A stretch of 36,708 bases of DNA from assembly GCF_000720925.1 (NCBI RefSeq), contig NZ_JOEE01000013.1, positions 1 to 36,708 on the forward strand. The letters are read 5' to 3'. Of the stretch, positions 7,800 to 16,218 are shown one piece after another. The notes beneath the pieces were generated by a model. It ran no database searches and was not told where the DNA came from. It saw only the letters and a program-made list of their open reading frames with translations. Each line of letters begins with the position of its first letter. The first letter of the stretch is position 1. Made by a program: the position numbers and the translations under genes. Source of the DNA: Phycicoccus jejuensis (GTDB lineage: Bacteria > Actinomycetota > Actinomycetes > Actinomycetales > Dermatophilaceae).

Positions 7800-8958
7800 T
7801 CAGAAGCTACGGTGTGCCGCGGCCGCCTGAAGTTGGTCGTTCGGCAGGTTCGGGTCCACCCGGCAGGCGGCGAACTGCAGACGTTGGAGAAGATCGGAGG
7901 ACGGGCTGGCGGGAGTGACCTGCCCGCTGCTGAGGTCCACACGAAGGACGACAGAGCCTTGCCGACTTGGCGCCGAGGGGGCGAGACAGGCCACCACGGC
8001 GACGAGCTCCGCCTCGAGACCCCGGCTGAGGCCGACCTTGGGGTTGAGTCGGATGCGGACCGTGCCGTTCTCGGCCGTGCGAGGGGACCGTCCCAGCTGC
8101 TCCACCGGTGGCTCACCGGGCGGGTTCGGCACCGGCGCGAGTGCGAAGCCGACCATGGGCGTGCCTTGCGGTGCGGCCTCAATTCCGAGCGTGCCGTCCT
8201 TGAGCCGCTTTGTGACTGGCGCACGCGCCAGCTTAGCGGTGCGGGCGAATGCGGGACAGCTGTCCTCGGGCTTGGCCCCGAGCTCCCTCTCCGGCGAGAG
8301 CGCGAACAGCTTGGCGGCCGCTACGTAGTCGTCGCGGTGCCGCAAGCGGTACCAGCGGACATCAGGCAGCGGGATCTGGCTGTCCTGGACCGGCTCACCG
8401 ATGCAGAAGCCGTCCACGCCCACGGCGCACTCGTCAGCGAACCGTCCCGTCAGCGGGTACACGGTCCCGGGTCCCTCTCTAGCGTTCAAGCCCTGACTGC
8501 CGGTGCGAGCCGTCATGGCAGCGCCGTTGACGGGTACCCCGTCGCAGCCGGCCAGGTCCAGCTGGGACGGGTACCCCGTCGCAGCCGGCCAGGTCCAGCT
8601 GGCGGGGAACGGGGGGCGCGACCAGCCCGACAGCGGTCACGGCCGCGACCGGCACCGCGATGAAGGCTCCGATGGCGTTCGCGCGTGAGACTGGCCGCGG
8701 CTGGCCGTCTGAGTGGCCAGCTGACGTGTATCGCTCTCGCCACGCCCATAGAGCGGCCAGCGCCGCCACGCCGACCAGGACGTCGAGCAGCCGTACCGGG
8801 TAGAGGGAGAACACGTACCCCTGAAAGACCAGCACGAGCCGAAGAGTGAGCACGGCCAGTGCGCCAAGGAGACCGACGCCTCGGGCCCGGCGAGCGGCAG
8901 CCAGAAGCGCGCTGACGAACCCGATGGCGAGCAGCGCCCACAGGGCCGATTCGAACAT
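7800..8958 (-). pseudogene. membrane-anchored SH3-like protein, split by a 37-bp duplication
   Basis: Two minus-strand frames, 8958-8479 and 8516-7800, become one continuous frame if one copy of the 37-bp repeat at 8529-8602 is removed. The N-terminal part (MFESALWALLAIGF) has about four membrane helices. The C-terminal part contains LNAREGPGTVYPLTGRF, typical of a bacterial SH3-like domain, then a Cys-containing extracellular region (DECAVGVDGFC) and a folded-looking tail of about 150 residues. The intact ancestor would be about 370 residues, an anchored sensor or wall-binding protein. As it stands, translation from 8958 leaves the correct frame inside the duplication and ends at 8479. A separate product from 8516 cannot be excluded. 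Confidence 0.75.
8529..8602. repeat. 37-bp perfect tandem duplication
   Basis: GACGGGTACCCCGTCGCAGC begins a 37-bp unit present twice end to end (8529-8565 and 8566-8602) with no mismatch. Because 37 is not a multiple of three, it shifts the reading frame of the minus-strand gene that spans it. The perfect identity suggests it is recent, or possibly reversible by slippage. Confidence 0.9.
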
Positions 8959-9158
8959 GTCTGCTCCCCGGATGAGTCAATCAATGGGTTGGCGCCTCGT
9001 TGCGCGCTGGCGAGTACCTGCGTGTGGCTGCGTGGCCGTCCCCGTTCAGGACTGGAGACAGGGCGCCGGACATCGATGTGGCGCTGTCGAGCCGTGGAGA
9101 GACGCCACTAACCTGGACGAGGTCCAGCGGGCTGGGGCTAGGGCCCGAGCGTGGCTGC

Positions 9159-9371
9159 CTATCCTGTGTGGCAGGCTCGGGCGCAGTAGTAGCAGCCGTT
9201 GACCTGCTGGTGGTAGTTGGAGGCCGCCCGCACCGCTGACAGACAGTTGCCGTGGAAGCCCAGGGCCAACCGGTTGGCCTGAGCCGGCTCGTAGGCGCAC
9301 CCGGCGGAGAGGTCGTGAACCTCGTGATCGCCGTTGCTCTGTGCGTTCTTGTTGACGCAGTACGCGGGCAT
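9159..9371 (-). CDS. small conserved Cys-rich protein
   Basis: A 70-residue protein, starting MPAYCVNKNAQSNGDHEVHD at 9371 with a good GGTGGAGG ribosome-binding site 7 nt upstream. It matches a widespread short protein type that I recognise by pattern: VNKNAQSNGDHEVH near the start, a Cys about ten residues on, NRLALG, then NGCYYCARACHT at the end. The Cys residues could form a small metal site. The biochemical role of the family is not known to me. Its strong similarity to a broad family argues this gene is intact. Confidence 0.85.
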   Translation of the reverse strand: MPAYCVNKNAQSNGDHEVHDLSAGCAYEPAQANRLALGFHGNCLSAVRAASNYHQQVNGCYYCARACHTG

Positions 9372-9613
9372 CGTGGCCTCCACCTTGTGCGAACCGGCGA
9401 GAGTTGCGGTTCGCTTCGCGTCATCGTGGCGGCTGGGGGCCGGCTGGAGGAGGGCCCTGCGGTGTCAGGGGGCGGCCACGGCAGGCATTGACCAGAGTCT
9501 GACGACGCCGACGACCACAAACGCGGGTCAGCGCGCCTCTGGCTCAGTGCCTCCGGTGCGTGCCGTGGGAGCTGTAAAGGGGCGGGTTGCGGGTCGACCA
9601 CATACTTTCCCCA

Positions 9614-9633
9614 TGGCGTAATATAGTGGTGTG
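9614..9633 (+). promoter_or_regulatory. leaderless promoter upstream of the recombinase
   Basis: TGGCGTAATATAGTGGTGTG matches the promoter of the 5601 operon (minus strand) with one difference. TAATAT at 9619-9624 would be the -10 box and place the transcript start at the GTG at 9631, opening a 25-codon frame before the recombinase gene. No good -35 box is seen. Confidence 0.55.
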
Positions 9634-9708
9634 GCCTGCCGCCTCCGATTCGTCTGCGCTCAAGGTGAGTGCGCCGAGCCCTTGACCGCGCACCTTCCCG
9701 GGCCATGA
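9631..9708 (+). CDS. possible 25-residue leader peptide
   Basis: GTG at 9631 opens MACRLRFVCAQGECAEPLTA, 25 residues ending at TGA 9706-9708 and 43 bp before the recombinase start. It is at the predicted transcript start, so a leaderless mRNA would translate it first. It has three Cys and no known family. It could be a regulatory leader or simply chance; support is the promoter geometry alone. Confidence 0.3.
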   Translation: MACRLRFVCAQGECAEPLTAHLPGP

Positions 9709-9751
9709 CGCCACGACGCGCCCAGATCGCCGCTGGACCCGGGAGCCCCCG

Positions 9752-12109
9752 ATGAGTCGCCCGCTCACGGGATCGCTGAAGGCTCACGGGGAGGGGTGGA
9801 GAGCGAGCCTGCCCGTTGCACGCGGTTCCTCCAAACGGCGATCGAAGACCTTCGCCTCCCTCCCGCAGGCGCAGGCATGGCTGGAGCGCGCTCTGGCGCA
9901 GCTTGAGGCGACCGGCACGCTCGCGGACGCCGACCCCTCCAACAAGTCGCGCGGCCGGCACCGCTTCGGACCCATCGCCGGACGCTGGGCAGATGAGTAC
10001 TACACAGAGCTCCAGCGCGGCGAAGCCGACCGGGAGCTGGCGGTGCGCCGGAGCATCCAGCGCATCGGGTCCTTCATGGACCAGCGCAACCTCGTCATGG
10101 AGACGATGACCCGTGAGCACGTCAAGGCGTTGCAAATGCACCTGGTCTCACCGCAGCAGCCACGCTCCGGCGCTGTGCCCGAAGGGCTGGATCCCCGAGC
10201 GCACGTGACCATGTCCCAAGCATGCGCCTTGCCCGGAATGGCCTCACGCTCCACGCTCAAGCGCCGCCTGGCTGACGGTGAGCTCATTCCTGCAACCCGC
10301 GCCGCAGGCGCCGACCTGTTCTTGGTAGAAGACCTCTACCGGGCGGCAGGAGTGGCCGTCGGGCAGCCCCTGCGACGCGGCCCACGCACCGACGGCCGAC
10401 TCACAACCGAAGTCGCCCGAGACGTCATGTGGGTCTTCGAGCAGGTGTGCACCTACGCCGCCGACTGCGGAGTCCTCGTCCCCAACGACCGCACCGGACT
10501 GCGCATGGTCCGACCCCAGCGCACGGCACCGTCAATACGCATCCCTGTTGAGCTGTCCACGTGCGTCCGGGTCGCGGCACGCCTTCACGTGGTCCACCAA
10601 GCCACGCTCTGGCTCACCCGCGTCCTCGGCCTGCGCCTGGGGGAGGCCTACGGACCTCGCGTACGGGACGTGCTACCCCTTGGTCCCGGCGCGGGCTGCG
10701 CACTGACCATCCAAGCCCAAGACGGACGAACCTTCCGCCGACGCGACGACAGCGGCAAGATCCACACCGCCACCGGACCATCCCTGCTCAAGAACGAACA
10801 GTCATACCGCGTGCTAGTCGCACCGCCGATGCTGGCCGACCTCATCGAAGCCATCATCGCCACCTTCCACACCAACCCCGACGGCACACTGCGAATGGAC
10901 GCCCGCCTCATCCCTGGGCTGCGCCACGCAGACTCCGGGGGACAATCCTCCTTTCGCGCTGCGCTCACCGCCGCAGCCAAGGCGGAAAAGATCAACGTCA
11001 GCGGCGACGTCGCCGACCAGTTCTCGCTGACCCCACACGACATGCGCCGCGCCCTGCTGTCCGACCTAGATCGCAAGGGCCTGCAACGCCGCCGCGTCCA
11101 GCGCGTGGCCGGGCACCGCAGCGACGGCACCGTCCTTGCGCGGCACTACCTGCTCGACGACCCGGCGCTACGCCCAGCACGCGAAGCAGCCGACGCCGTC
11201 CAGGCCGAGCTGGAGAGCCAGCTGCCACACGGGCTGATGATCCCGACGACGATCCGCTGCACCACCGGCAAACAACCAGCGCTGGCCGCGTGCGCTCACC
11301 AGCTCGACACCGAGCTGATGGAGCGAGGGTGGCTGGTTGCACTCGACCAGGACGCGGCAGGAGAACTCATGCTGGAGCCCGTGGCCGCCGCCACCCGACA
11401 CGGCCTCGCCGCGTCTACGGTACGGCGGTGGGCGCGCCAAGGGCAGGTCCGCACAGCGACCCGACGCGACAGCGCCGGGCGCACACGCACCGTGGTATCC
11501 GACGCTGACGTTGAGTCGAAAGCCCGGGGAGCAGCGGTTCCCATGCTGGCCGCCGAGCTGGGCGTCCCGTACCACCAGCTCTACAGGTGGCTGCGCGAAC
11601 ACGATGCGTCGCACGGCCGAGGGGGAGGGGCGCTGACCCTGAGCGAGCAGGACCGGGAGGATGCCCGAGCTCACTTCGACGCTCAGGCTCAGCTGTGGAA
11701 GCGGGCAATGCCCTTGTCGGAAAGCGCTGCCTACCTGCGGCAGTCACCGGCGCAGGTGAGCGCGCACATCGCAGCCGGTCGTCTGGTCGAGGATCAGCGC
11801 AGCACGGACGGCAGACGCATGGTGACACGCGTGAGCGTGGAGCAACTTCACGTCCAGTGCAGCTCGCCGGCGCAGCGCTGCCTGAGCGTGCAGCAAGCCG
11901 CCTCCACGCTCGGCGTTGCCGCTCGAACCGTCCACGACCTGATTCGTGCTGGAAGGCTCGAGCGGGGTAGCGGCCGTCTCGTGACAGTGACCGCTTCGAG
12001 CGTTGCCCTCTTCGCGGCTCGCGAGTGCCCGGAGCGGCTTCTGGGACTGGCCTCCGATGGTGAGGCGACGACGTATCGAACCGCGCAAAGGCCGACTCTG
12101 GCTGGTTGA
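9752..12109 (+). CDS. tyrosine recombinase with multi-HTH C-terminal tail
   Basis: A 785-residue tyrosine site-specific recombinase (phage-integrase superfamily). Residues about 5-55 look like the arm-type DNA-binding domain (SLKAHGEGWRASLPVARGSS, SKTFASLPQAQAWLERAL), and residues 85-135 like the core-binding domain. An inserted MerR/excisionase-like HTH lies at about 152-198. The catalytic set is visible: Arg295 (LGLRLGEAYG), Lys347, His429 and Arg432 (TPHDMRR), His455 (AGHRS) and Tyr466 (ARHYLLDD). After the normal C-terminus, about 300 further residues hold three or four HTH-like units, near 545-590, 595-620, 655-700 and 710-755. Ordinary integrases end soon after the Tyr. It excises or integrates DNA; the substrate is unknown. 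A small HTH gene follows immediately. Confidence 0.9.
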   Translation: MSRPLTGSLKAHGEGWRASLPVARGSSKRRSKTFASLPQAQAWLERALAQLEATGTLADADPSNKSRGRHRFGPIAGRWADEYYTELQRGEADRELAVRRSIQRIGSFMDQRNLVMETMTREHVKALQMHLVSPQQPRSGAVPEGLDPRAHVTMSQACALPGMASRSTLKRRLADGELIPATRAAGADLFLVEDLYRAAGVAVGQPLRRGPRTDGRLTTEVARDVMWVFEQVCTYAADCGVLVPNDRTGLRMVRPQRTAPSIRIPVELSTCVRVAARLHVVHQATLWLTRVLGLRLGEAYGPRVRDVLPLGPGAGCALTIQAQDGRTFRRRDDSGKIHTATGPSLLKNEQSYRVLVAPPMLADLIEAIIATFHTNPDGTLRMDARLIPGLRHADSGGQSSFRAALTAAAKAEKINVSGDVADQFSLTPHDMRRALLSDLDRKGLQRRRVQRVAGHRSDGTVLARHYLLDDPALRPAREAADAVQAELESQLPHGLMIPTTIRCTTGKQPALAACAHQLDTELMERGWLVALDQDAAGELMLEPVAAATRHGLAASTVRRWARQGQVRTATRRDSAGRTRTVVSDADVESKARGAAVPMLAAELGVPYHQLYRWLREHDASHGRGGGALTLSEQDREDARAHFDAQAQLWKRAMPLSESAAYLRQSPAQVSAHIAAGRLVEDQRSTDGRRMVTRVSVEQLHVQCSSPAQRCLSVQQAASTLGVAARTVHDLIRAGRLERGSGRLVTVTASSVALFAARECPERLLGLASDGEATTYRTAQRPTLAG

Positions 12110-12144
12110 TTGCCGCAAAGAGGGCTCGGATCACCGTCTGCGTC

Positions 12145-12531
12145 ATGGATGCAGAGACGCCCGCGCAGGCTAGTCCCGACGAGCATGGTCTGCTCGCGTT
12201 GTCCTTGGTCGCTGAGCTCATCGGCAGAGACATCAGCACTGTCAAGCGGTGGCTGCGCGAGGGACGCTGGGCCGGCGCGGTTCAGGACGCCTCTGGGCGA
12301 CGGGCTTGGCGAGTGCCGTTCTCGTCGTTGGTCGAGGCCGGTGATGTCAGTGCCCCGGAGGTTGCCGCCGCGCAGGTGGTCATCCAGCTCAGCCGGGAGC
12401 CCAAGGAGATGCACGCCCTGCGCGTTGAGCTGGCTCGAACTCAGGAGCGGCTGCGGGCAGCCGAAGCCCTCGCACGCGAGCGGGCGGAGATGATCGCGCT
12501 CCTTCGGTCCGTGATGGCGCTCGACAGCTGA
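12145..12531 (+). CDS. HTH/coiled-coil protein, probable recombinase partner
   Basis: A 128-residue protein starting MDAETPAQASPDEHG at 12145; a TTG at 12106 that overlaps the recombinase stop is an alternative start. Residues about 15-65 form a MerR/excisionase-type HTH (LLALSLVAELIGRDISTVKR, WLREGRWAGA). Residues about 80-125 are a heptad coiled coil (RVELARTQERLRAAEALARE) that would dimerise it. The tight spacing and the resemblance of its HTH to those in the recombinase tail suggest a directionality factor or accessory binding protein for that enzyme. This is inference from context. Confidence 0.75.
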   Translation: MDAETPAQASPDEHGLLALSLVAELIGRDISTVKRWLREGRWAGAVQDASGRRAWRVPFSSLVEAGDVSAPEVAAAQVVIQLSREPKEMHALRVELARTQERLRAAEALARERAEMIALLRSVMALDS

Positions 12532-12554
12532 CACGACCAGGTCTGTGAGGCCCC

Positions 12555-12590
12555 GCCACGTCTAGGCGGGCCCCCAGTCATAGACGTGGC
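12555..12590 (+). terminator. perfect 10-bp inverted repeat after the recombinase genes
   Basis: GCCACGTCTA and TAGACGTGGC pair perfectly around a 16-nt GC-rich loop, 24 bp after the stop of the HTH gene and before a convergent gene. A bidirectional transcription terminator is most likely. There is no T-run. A recombinase binding site is the alternative. Confidence 0.5.
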
Positions 12591-12694
12591 CCGCGGAGGC
12601 CGATGAGGGATCGGGTGCAGCCACAGGCCCCGTCTTGCGATCACAGATGCTTGCTAGCCGACTGCTCAGGTGCGCCGACACCCTGTGCCGCAGC

Positions 12695-13147
12695 TCACGA
12701 AAGGTACTGCTCAAGTTCATGGAAGCTGACTGGCAGGCGGGCCTCGAATGCCTTCATGATCAACGGCGCGAGCAGGCGACCCAGCCCCGTGGGTTCGAAC
12801 CGGACGTGCTGGGTGACTTCAGTGCCGGTCGGCACGGCCTGTACGCGATAGGTGTGCGCGAAGCTCCCGAGCGCGATGGGCCCGGCTTTCATCATGACTT
12901 TGTGGGTGAACGTCTCGTTCGGCACGACGGCGTCGAAGGTGATGACGGATCGACCCGACTGCTTGAATCGACCTGTCATCACGCTACCTGTCGCAATTGG
13001 TTCGGGCGTGGACATCTCTGCCTGTAGGTACAGGCTGTTCCACCGCAGTTGCTCGTCGGGATTGAGTAACGCCGCGTACACCCGACCCACAGGCGCCTCG
13101 ACGCATGCGGCGCCGGTGACCGTGTAGGCCCTCCGTCGAACTGACAT
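12695..13147 (-). CDS. SRPBCC-family (START-like) protein
   Basis: A 150-residue protein starting MSVRRRAYTVTGAACVEAPV at 13147; the longer upstream frame is not protein-like. The layout is that of polyketide cyclase/SRPBCC proteins. An N-terminal strand leads to VGRVYAALLNPDEQLRWNS, then strands with SVMTGRF, FDAVVPNETFTHKV and HTYRVQAVPTGTEVTQHVRF, and a long C-terminal helix (LAPLIMKAFEARLPVSFHEL). The fold makes a hydrophobic ligand pocket; the ligand is unknown. It is divergent from the LysR gene, whose product may control both directions. Confidence 0.85.
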   Translation of the reverse strand: MSVRRRAYTVTGAACVEAPVGRVYAALLNPDEQLRWNSLYLQAEMSTPEPIATGSVMTGRFKQSGRSVITFDAVVPNETFTHKVMMKAGPIALGSFAHTYRVQAVPTGTEVTQHVRFEPTGLGRLLAPLIMKAFEARLPVSFHELEQYLS

Positions 13148-13365
13148 CACAGGCCTCGCGGTCTGACCAGACGGACCGTACGACCGTGAAGAGCCGATGT
13201 CCTGGATTGTGGCGTCCGCGGGGCGAAGGTCATGGGACCACTCACTCATAAGGCAGCGATCCGAGCCAATACCTGTTGTCGATCAGCAGAACCTATCCGA
13301 GCCAGTTGGCACCTGCTGCTGGCTTCGCGCGCGTGATCCGTACACAACCAACTTCGAGTCGAGGC

Positions 13366-14274
13366 ATGCTGTTACGGGTGGAAACAAACTTTCTTCAGTT
13401 GCGGGCGTTCCTCGCTGTGGCCGACGAGCTCCATTTCGGTCGCGCAGCTAAGGAGCTGAACGTGGCGCAGCCTTCGGTGAGTCAGCACGTGGCGCGGCTC
13501 GAGCGACAGTTGGGGACGCAACTGTTCCTGCGCGGTCGCGATGGCGTGCGTCTGACTGGCGCGGGTGAAGAGCTTGCCCGAGGCGTCGGACCCGTGCTGC
13601 GTCATCTCGACGAGGTCCTCGACGGGTTCGGGCGCCGGCACGCGCGCAGATCAGTACTTCGCGTGGGCACGCTCTCTTCGCTAGCAATGCACTTACTGCC
13701 CCGTGCAGCCGCGCAGATCAGGCAATCGTCCGATACTGACCTACGCGAGAGTGGTCTGCCCGCCCTGATCCAGGGTGTGCGTGATGGGTTGCTCGATCTG
13801 GGATTCTGCTACTCGACCCGTGACATGGGCACCTTCGACGGACTGAGAGTGCGTGTCTTGGACCGACAACCCGTTACGGTCGCGTTGCCCGATGGCGTTG
13901 GCGGTGGGGACGCAGGGCCGATATCCTGGTCAAGCCTCGAGGGGTGTAGCTGGATCATGCCCTCGGCGAGTAGGCAGTACCGCGAGGACATGTTGGGCAG
14001 GTTCGAGCGCCACCGAGTCGATGTCACGGTCGTAGCCGAGGCAACCACGCTTGCCTCCCAGCTGGCGCTGGTGAGCGCCGGGATCGGAGGCACCTTCACC
14101 TCACCATGGGTGCTAGTTCCCGACGGCGTGAAGGCGATGACCATGCAGGGCGACGAGCACCTCGATCTCCTGGCCATTCATAACGGAGATCTATCTGGCG
14201 AGCAGCGCGAGCTGGTGGACACCGTCGCCGAGCTCGCTGCCACGAGCGGCCACAGGGTACCCCGAAGCCGTTGA
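13366..14274 (+). CDS. LysR-family transcriptional regulator
   Basis: A 302-residue protein starting MLLRVETNFLQLRAFLAVAD at 13366. Residues 8-67 are a textbook LysR HTH (ELHFGRAAKELNVAQPSVSQ, HVARLERQLGTQLFLR). The rest is the two-lobed effector-binding domain (LRVGTLSSLAMHLLPRAA, LDLGFCYST, ALVSAGIGGTFTSPW). LysR regulators usually control a divergent or adjacent operon, here the SRPBCC gene (minus strand) and possibly the hydrolase-methyltransferase pair 117 bp downstream. The inducer is unknown. Length is normal and no damage is seen. Confidence 0.92.
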   Translation: MLLRVETNFLQLRAFLAVADELHFGRAAKELNVAQPSVSQHVARLERQLGTQLFLRGRDGVRLTGAGEELARGVGPVLRHLDEVLDGFGRRHARRSVLRVGTLSSLAMHLLPRAAAQIRQSSDTDLRESGLPALIQGVRDGLLDLGFCYSTRDMGTFDGLRVRVLDRQPVTVALPDGVGGGDAGPISWSSLEGCSWIMPSASRQYREDMLGRFERHRVDVTVVAEATTLASQLALVSAGIGGTFTSPWVLVPDGVKAMTMQGDEHLDLLAIHNGDLSGEQRELVDTVAELAATSGHRVPRSR

Positions 14275-14390
14275 GGGTGGCCTGGATTGAGTCGGGGTGC
14301 AACGAACTCACGCGCGACCCGCATCGATAGGCAACGCATATCGACATTGTGACTTGGACACCCCGTCCAGCTCTGTCGTTGCATGGACGG

Positions 14391-15341
14391 ATGACGAGCT
14401 CACGAAACGACTATCGCGCTGAAAAGGTCAGCTTTGTCAGCCATGGACGGCAGCTGAGCGGCGACCTGCTCATCCCTCTCGACATCGACAATACGGTGGC
14501 AGCGGTGCCGATCCTTGGGCCGTACTGCTTCGTCAAAGAGCAAGCGCCAATTCAGTACGCCACCCGGCTCGCCCGCGAGGGGTTTGTCGCGCTCGCCTTC
14601 GACGCCAGCCACCACGGCGCGAGTGCCGGCGAACCTCGCCGCTTGGAGAACCCGATGACCAAGGTGGCCGACGTGCGCGCGGCACTGGACTATCTAGCGG
14701 CGCGGCCCGAAGTTGATGAGGACCGGCTTAGCGCGCTTGGAGTGTGCGAAGGAGCATCAGAGATGCTCCGGGTGGCGGTCGACGATCCCCGCGTGAAGGC
14801 CGTAGCGGCGGTCAGTGGGCACTACCGCGACGCCGACAATGACTTGGCCCTTGCCGGTGGCGAGGCGTACGCCGCCGGCGAAATCGGCCGGTCGCAGGTC
14901 CAGGACCGACTGGAGGCCCGCCGTGCGCGCGGAGCGGAAGCGCTCAACCTGTTCGAGACGACCGGCGAGGTGAGCTACAACGAGATCGTCGACCCCGATC
15001 GTCACGACGTCGCACTCCCATGGCGCATGATCTGGGACTGGTATCACGGCTGGGCCGACCGGGGGCTCTGGGAGAACCGCTACGCCGTGATGAGCGACGT
15101 GCCCTACTTCGAGTTCGAGTCCCTGACCGCCGCCGAGCAACTGCAGACTCCCTTATTGATGGTGCATGCCGACCTCAGCGACGGACCCGAGTCGGCGCGC
15201 CGGCACTTCGCCGCCGTGCCCGGCACCGACAAGCACCTCGTATGGCAGGGCGAGAACAACCACTTCCAGTACTACGAGGACCCGGTCGTCCTCGACCACG
15301 CGACCGGCCTCGCAGCAGACTGGTTCCGTGACCACTCATGA
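14391..15341 (+). CDS. alpha/beta hydrolase, Cys nucleophile
   Basis: A 316-residue protein starting MTSSRNDYRAEKVSFVSHGR at 14391. The fold is clear: a strand with VPILGPYCFVKEQ near the oxyanion hole, FDASHHGASAGEPR, the nucleophile elbow LGVCEGASEML, and a late LLMVHADLSDGPES for the acid and NNHFQYYED for the catalytic His. The elbow reads G-V-C-E-G, so the nucleophile would be Cys as in dienelactone-hydrolase-type enzymes rather than Ser. A cap region (ALPWRMIWDWYHGWADRG) follows. It overlaps the methyltransferase start by 4 bp. The substrate is unknown. Confidence 0.88.
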   Translation: MTSSRNDYRAEKVSFVSHGRQLSGDLLIPLDIDNTVAAVPILGPYCFVKEQAPIQYATRLAREGFVALAFDASHHGASAGEPRRLENPMTKVADVRAALDYLAARPEVDEDRLSALGVCEGASEMLRVAVDDPRVKAVAAVSGHYRDADNDLALAGGEAYAAGEIGRSQVQDRLEARRARGAEALNLFETTGEVSYNEIVDPDRHDVALPWRMIWDWYHGWADRGLWENRYAVMSDVPYFEFESLTAAEQLQTPLLMVHADLSDGPESARRHFAAVPGTDKHLVWQGENNHFQYYEDPVVLDHATGLAADWFRDHS

Positions 15342-15955
15342 CAAACGGCAGCACTGATGATGGTCGCCCCACGAGGAACGTCGACGAGCGCCTACACGGG
15401 CTTGTCGACCTCATCGAACAGCGTGACCGCACAGACCCGCTCCGGTGGTTGCGCGAGGAGACCAACGCACACCGACGCCGACACCGGTGCTGGGCCTACC
15501 CCTATGACGACGGCACCGTGCTCGGCGCCCTCGTCTCGGCTCTCATGCCGCGACTGGTGCTCGAGCTCGGAACCGCCCTGGGCTACACGGCCTGTTGGTG
15601 GGCGAGCCAAGGCGCCGAGGTCGACACCATCGAGAGCGACCACACCCACGTTGAGCTGGCGCGGACGCACATCGACAGAGCCGCGCCACGGGGGCGTGTG
15701 CGAGTACACGAAGGCGACTTCGCGGCGGTGAACCTGGCACTTTCGCGGACCTACGATCTGGTGTTCTTCGACGGCTACGAGCCACCGCCCGACGTCTTGA
15801 CCGCGCTCGGTGCCCGGGTGGCGACCGACGGCATGCTGGTCGTAACCAACCTCGAACTCGACGCAGGGCGTGCGCAAAGTTCAATGCAGCTAGACGAGCA
15901 GTGGACCACCCGCATCATCGGGGACCTAGCGCTCTGCGCCCGACAACACAGCTGA
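15338..15955 (+). CDS. SAM-dependent O-methyltransferase-like protein
   Basis: A 205-residue class I methyltransferase. The start ATG overlaps the hydrolase stop (ATGA), so the two are translationally coupled. Visible motifs are LVLELGTALGYTACWWA (motif I, SAM binding), VDTIESDHTHVELARTHI (acidic end of strand 2), RVHEGDFAAV and YDLVFFDGYEPPP (motif post-I/IV, as in catechol-type O-methyltransferases), and GMLVVTNLEL. With the hydrolase it probably acts on the same small molecule, and the LysR regulator upstream may sense it. The substrate cannot be deduced. Confidence 0.88.
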   Translation: MTNGSTDDGRPTRNVDERLHGLVDLIEQRDRTDPLRWLREETNAHRRRHRCWAYPYDDGTVLGALVSALMPRLVLELGTALGYTACWWASQGAEVDTIESDHTHVELARTHIDRAAPRGRVRVHEGDFAAVNLALSRTYDLVFFDGYEPPPDVLTALGARVATDGMLVVTNLELDAGRAQSSMQLDEQWTTRIIGDLALCARQHS

Positions 15956-16218
15956 GCGAGGACCGCGGGGAGGGCAGGTCTCGGACTTGTGTCCGCGGTT
16001 GCCTAGACAGATCGACTTCGATGCTCAGAGACCTGCTGACCCAATGCTGCCTCACAGCAACGCGCGTCGGCGCTCGTTGCTCGCAATCTCGTGACTTCTG
16101 GGCAGGGTCAGCGCGTCCAGCGCTCTCGTTGGCACTTCGGCCCGGCGCCCCCCTGTGCGTCAGGATCGGGTGAGACAGCGGTGATGTAGTTCTTCCCTCC
16201 CGCACGGGGCGAGATTGG

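Noticed and set aside
7443..8663. 406-residue plus-strand frame
   Set aside because: It is very rich in Arg, Pro and Gly, lies antisense to the split membrane-SH3 gene, and shows no fold-like pattern.
10561..11508. 315-residue plus-strand frame inside the recombinase
   Set aside because: It is an Arg/Pro/His-rich shadow of the recombinase in another frame.
11415..12534. Long minus-strand frames over the end of the recombinase
   Set aside because: They are antisense shadows; the plus strand carries recognisable HTH domains.
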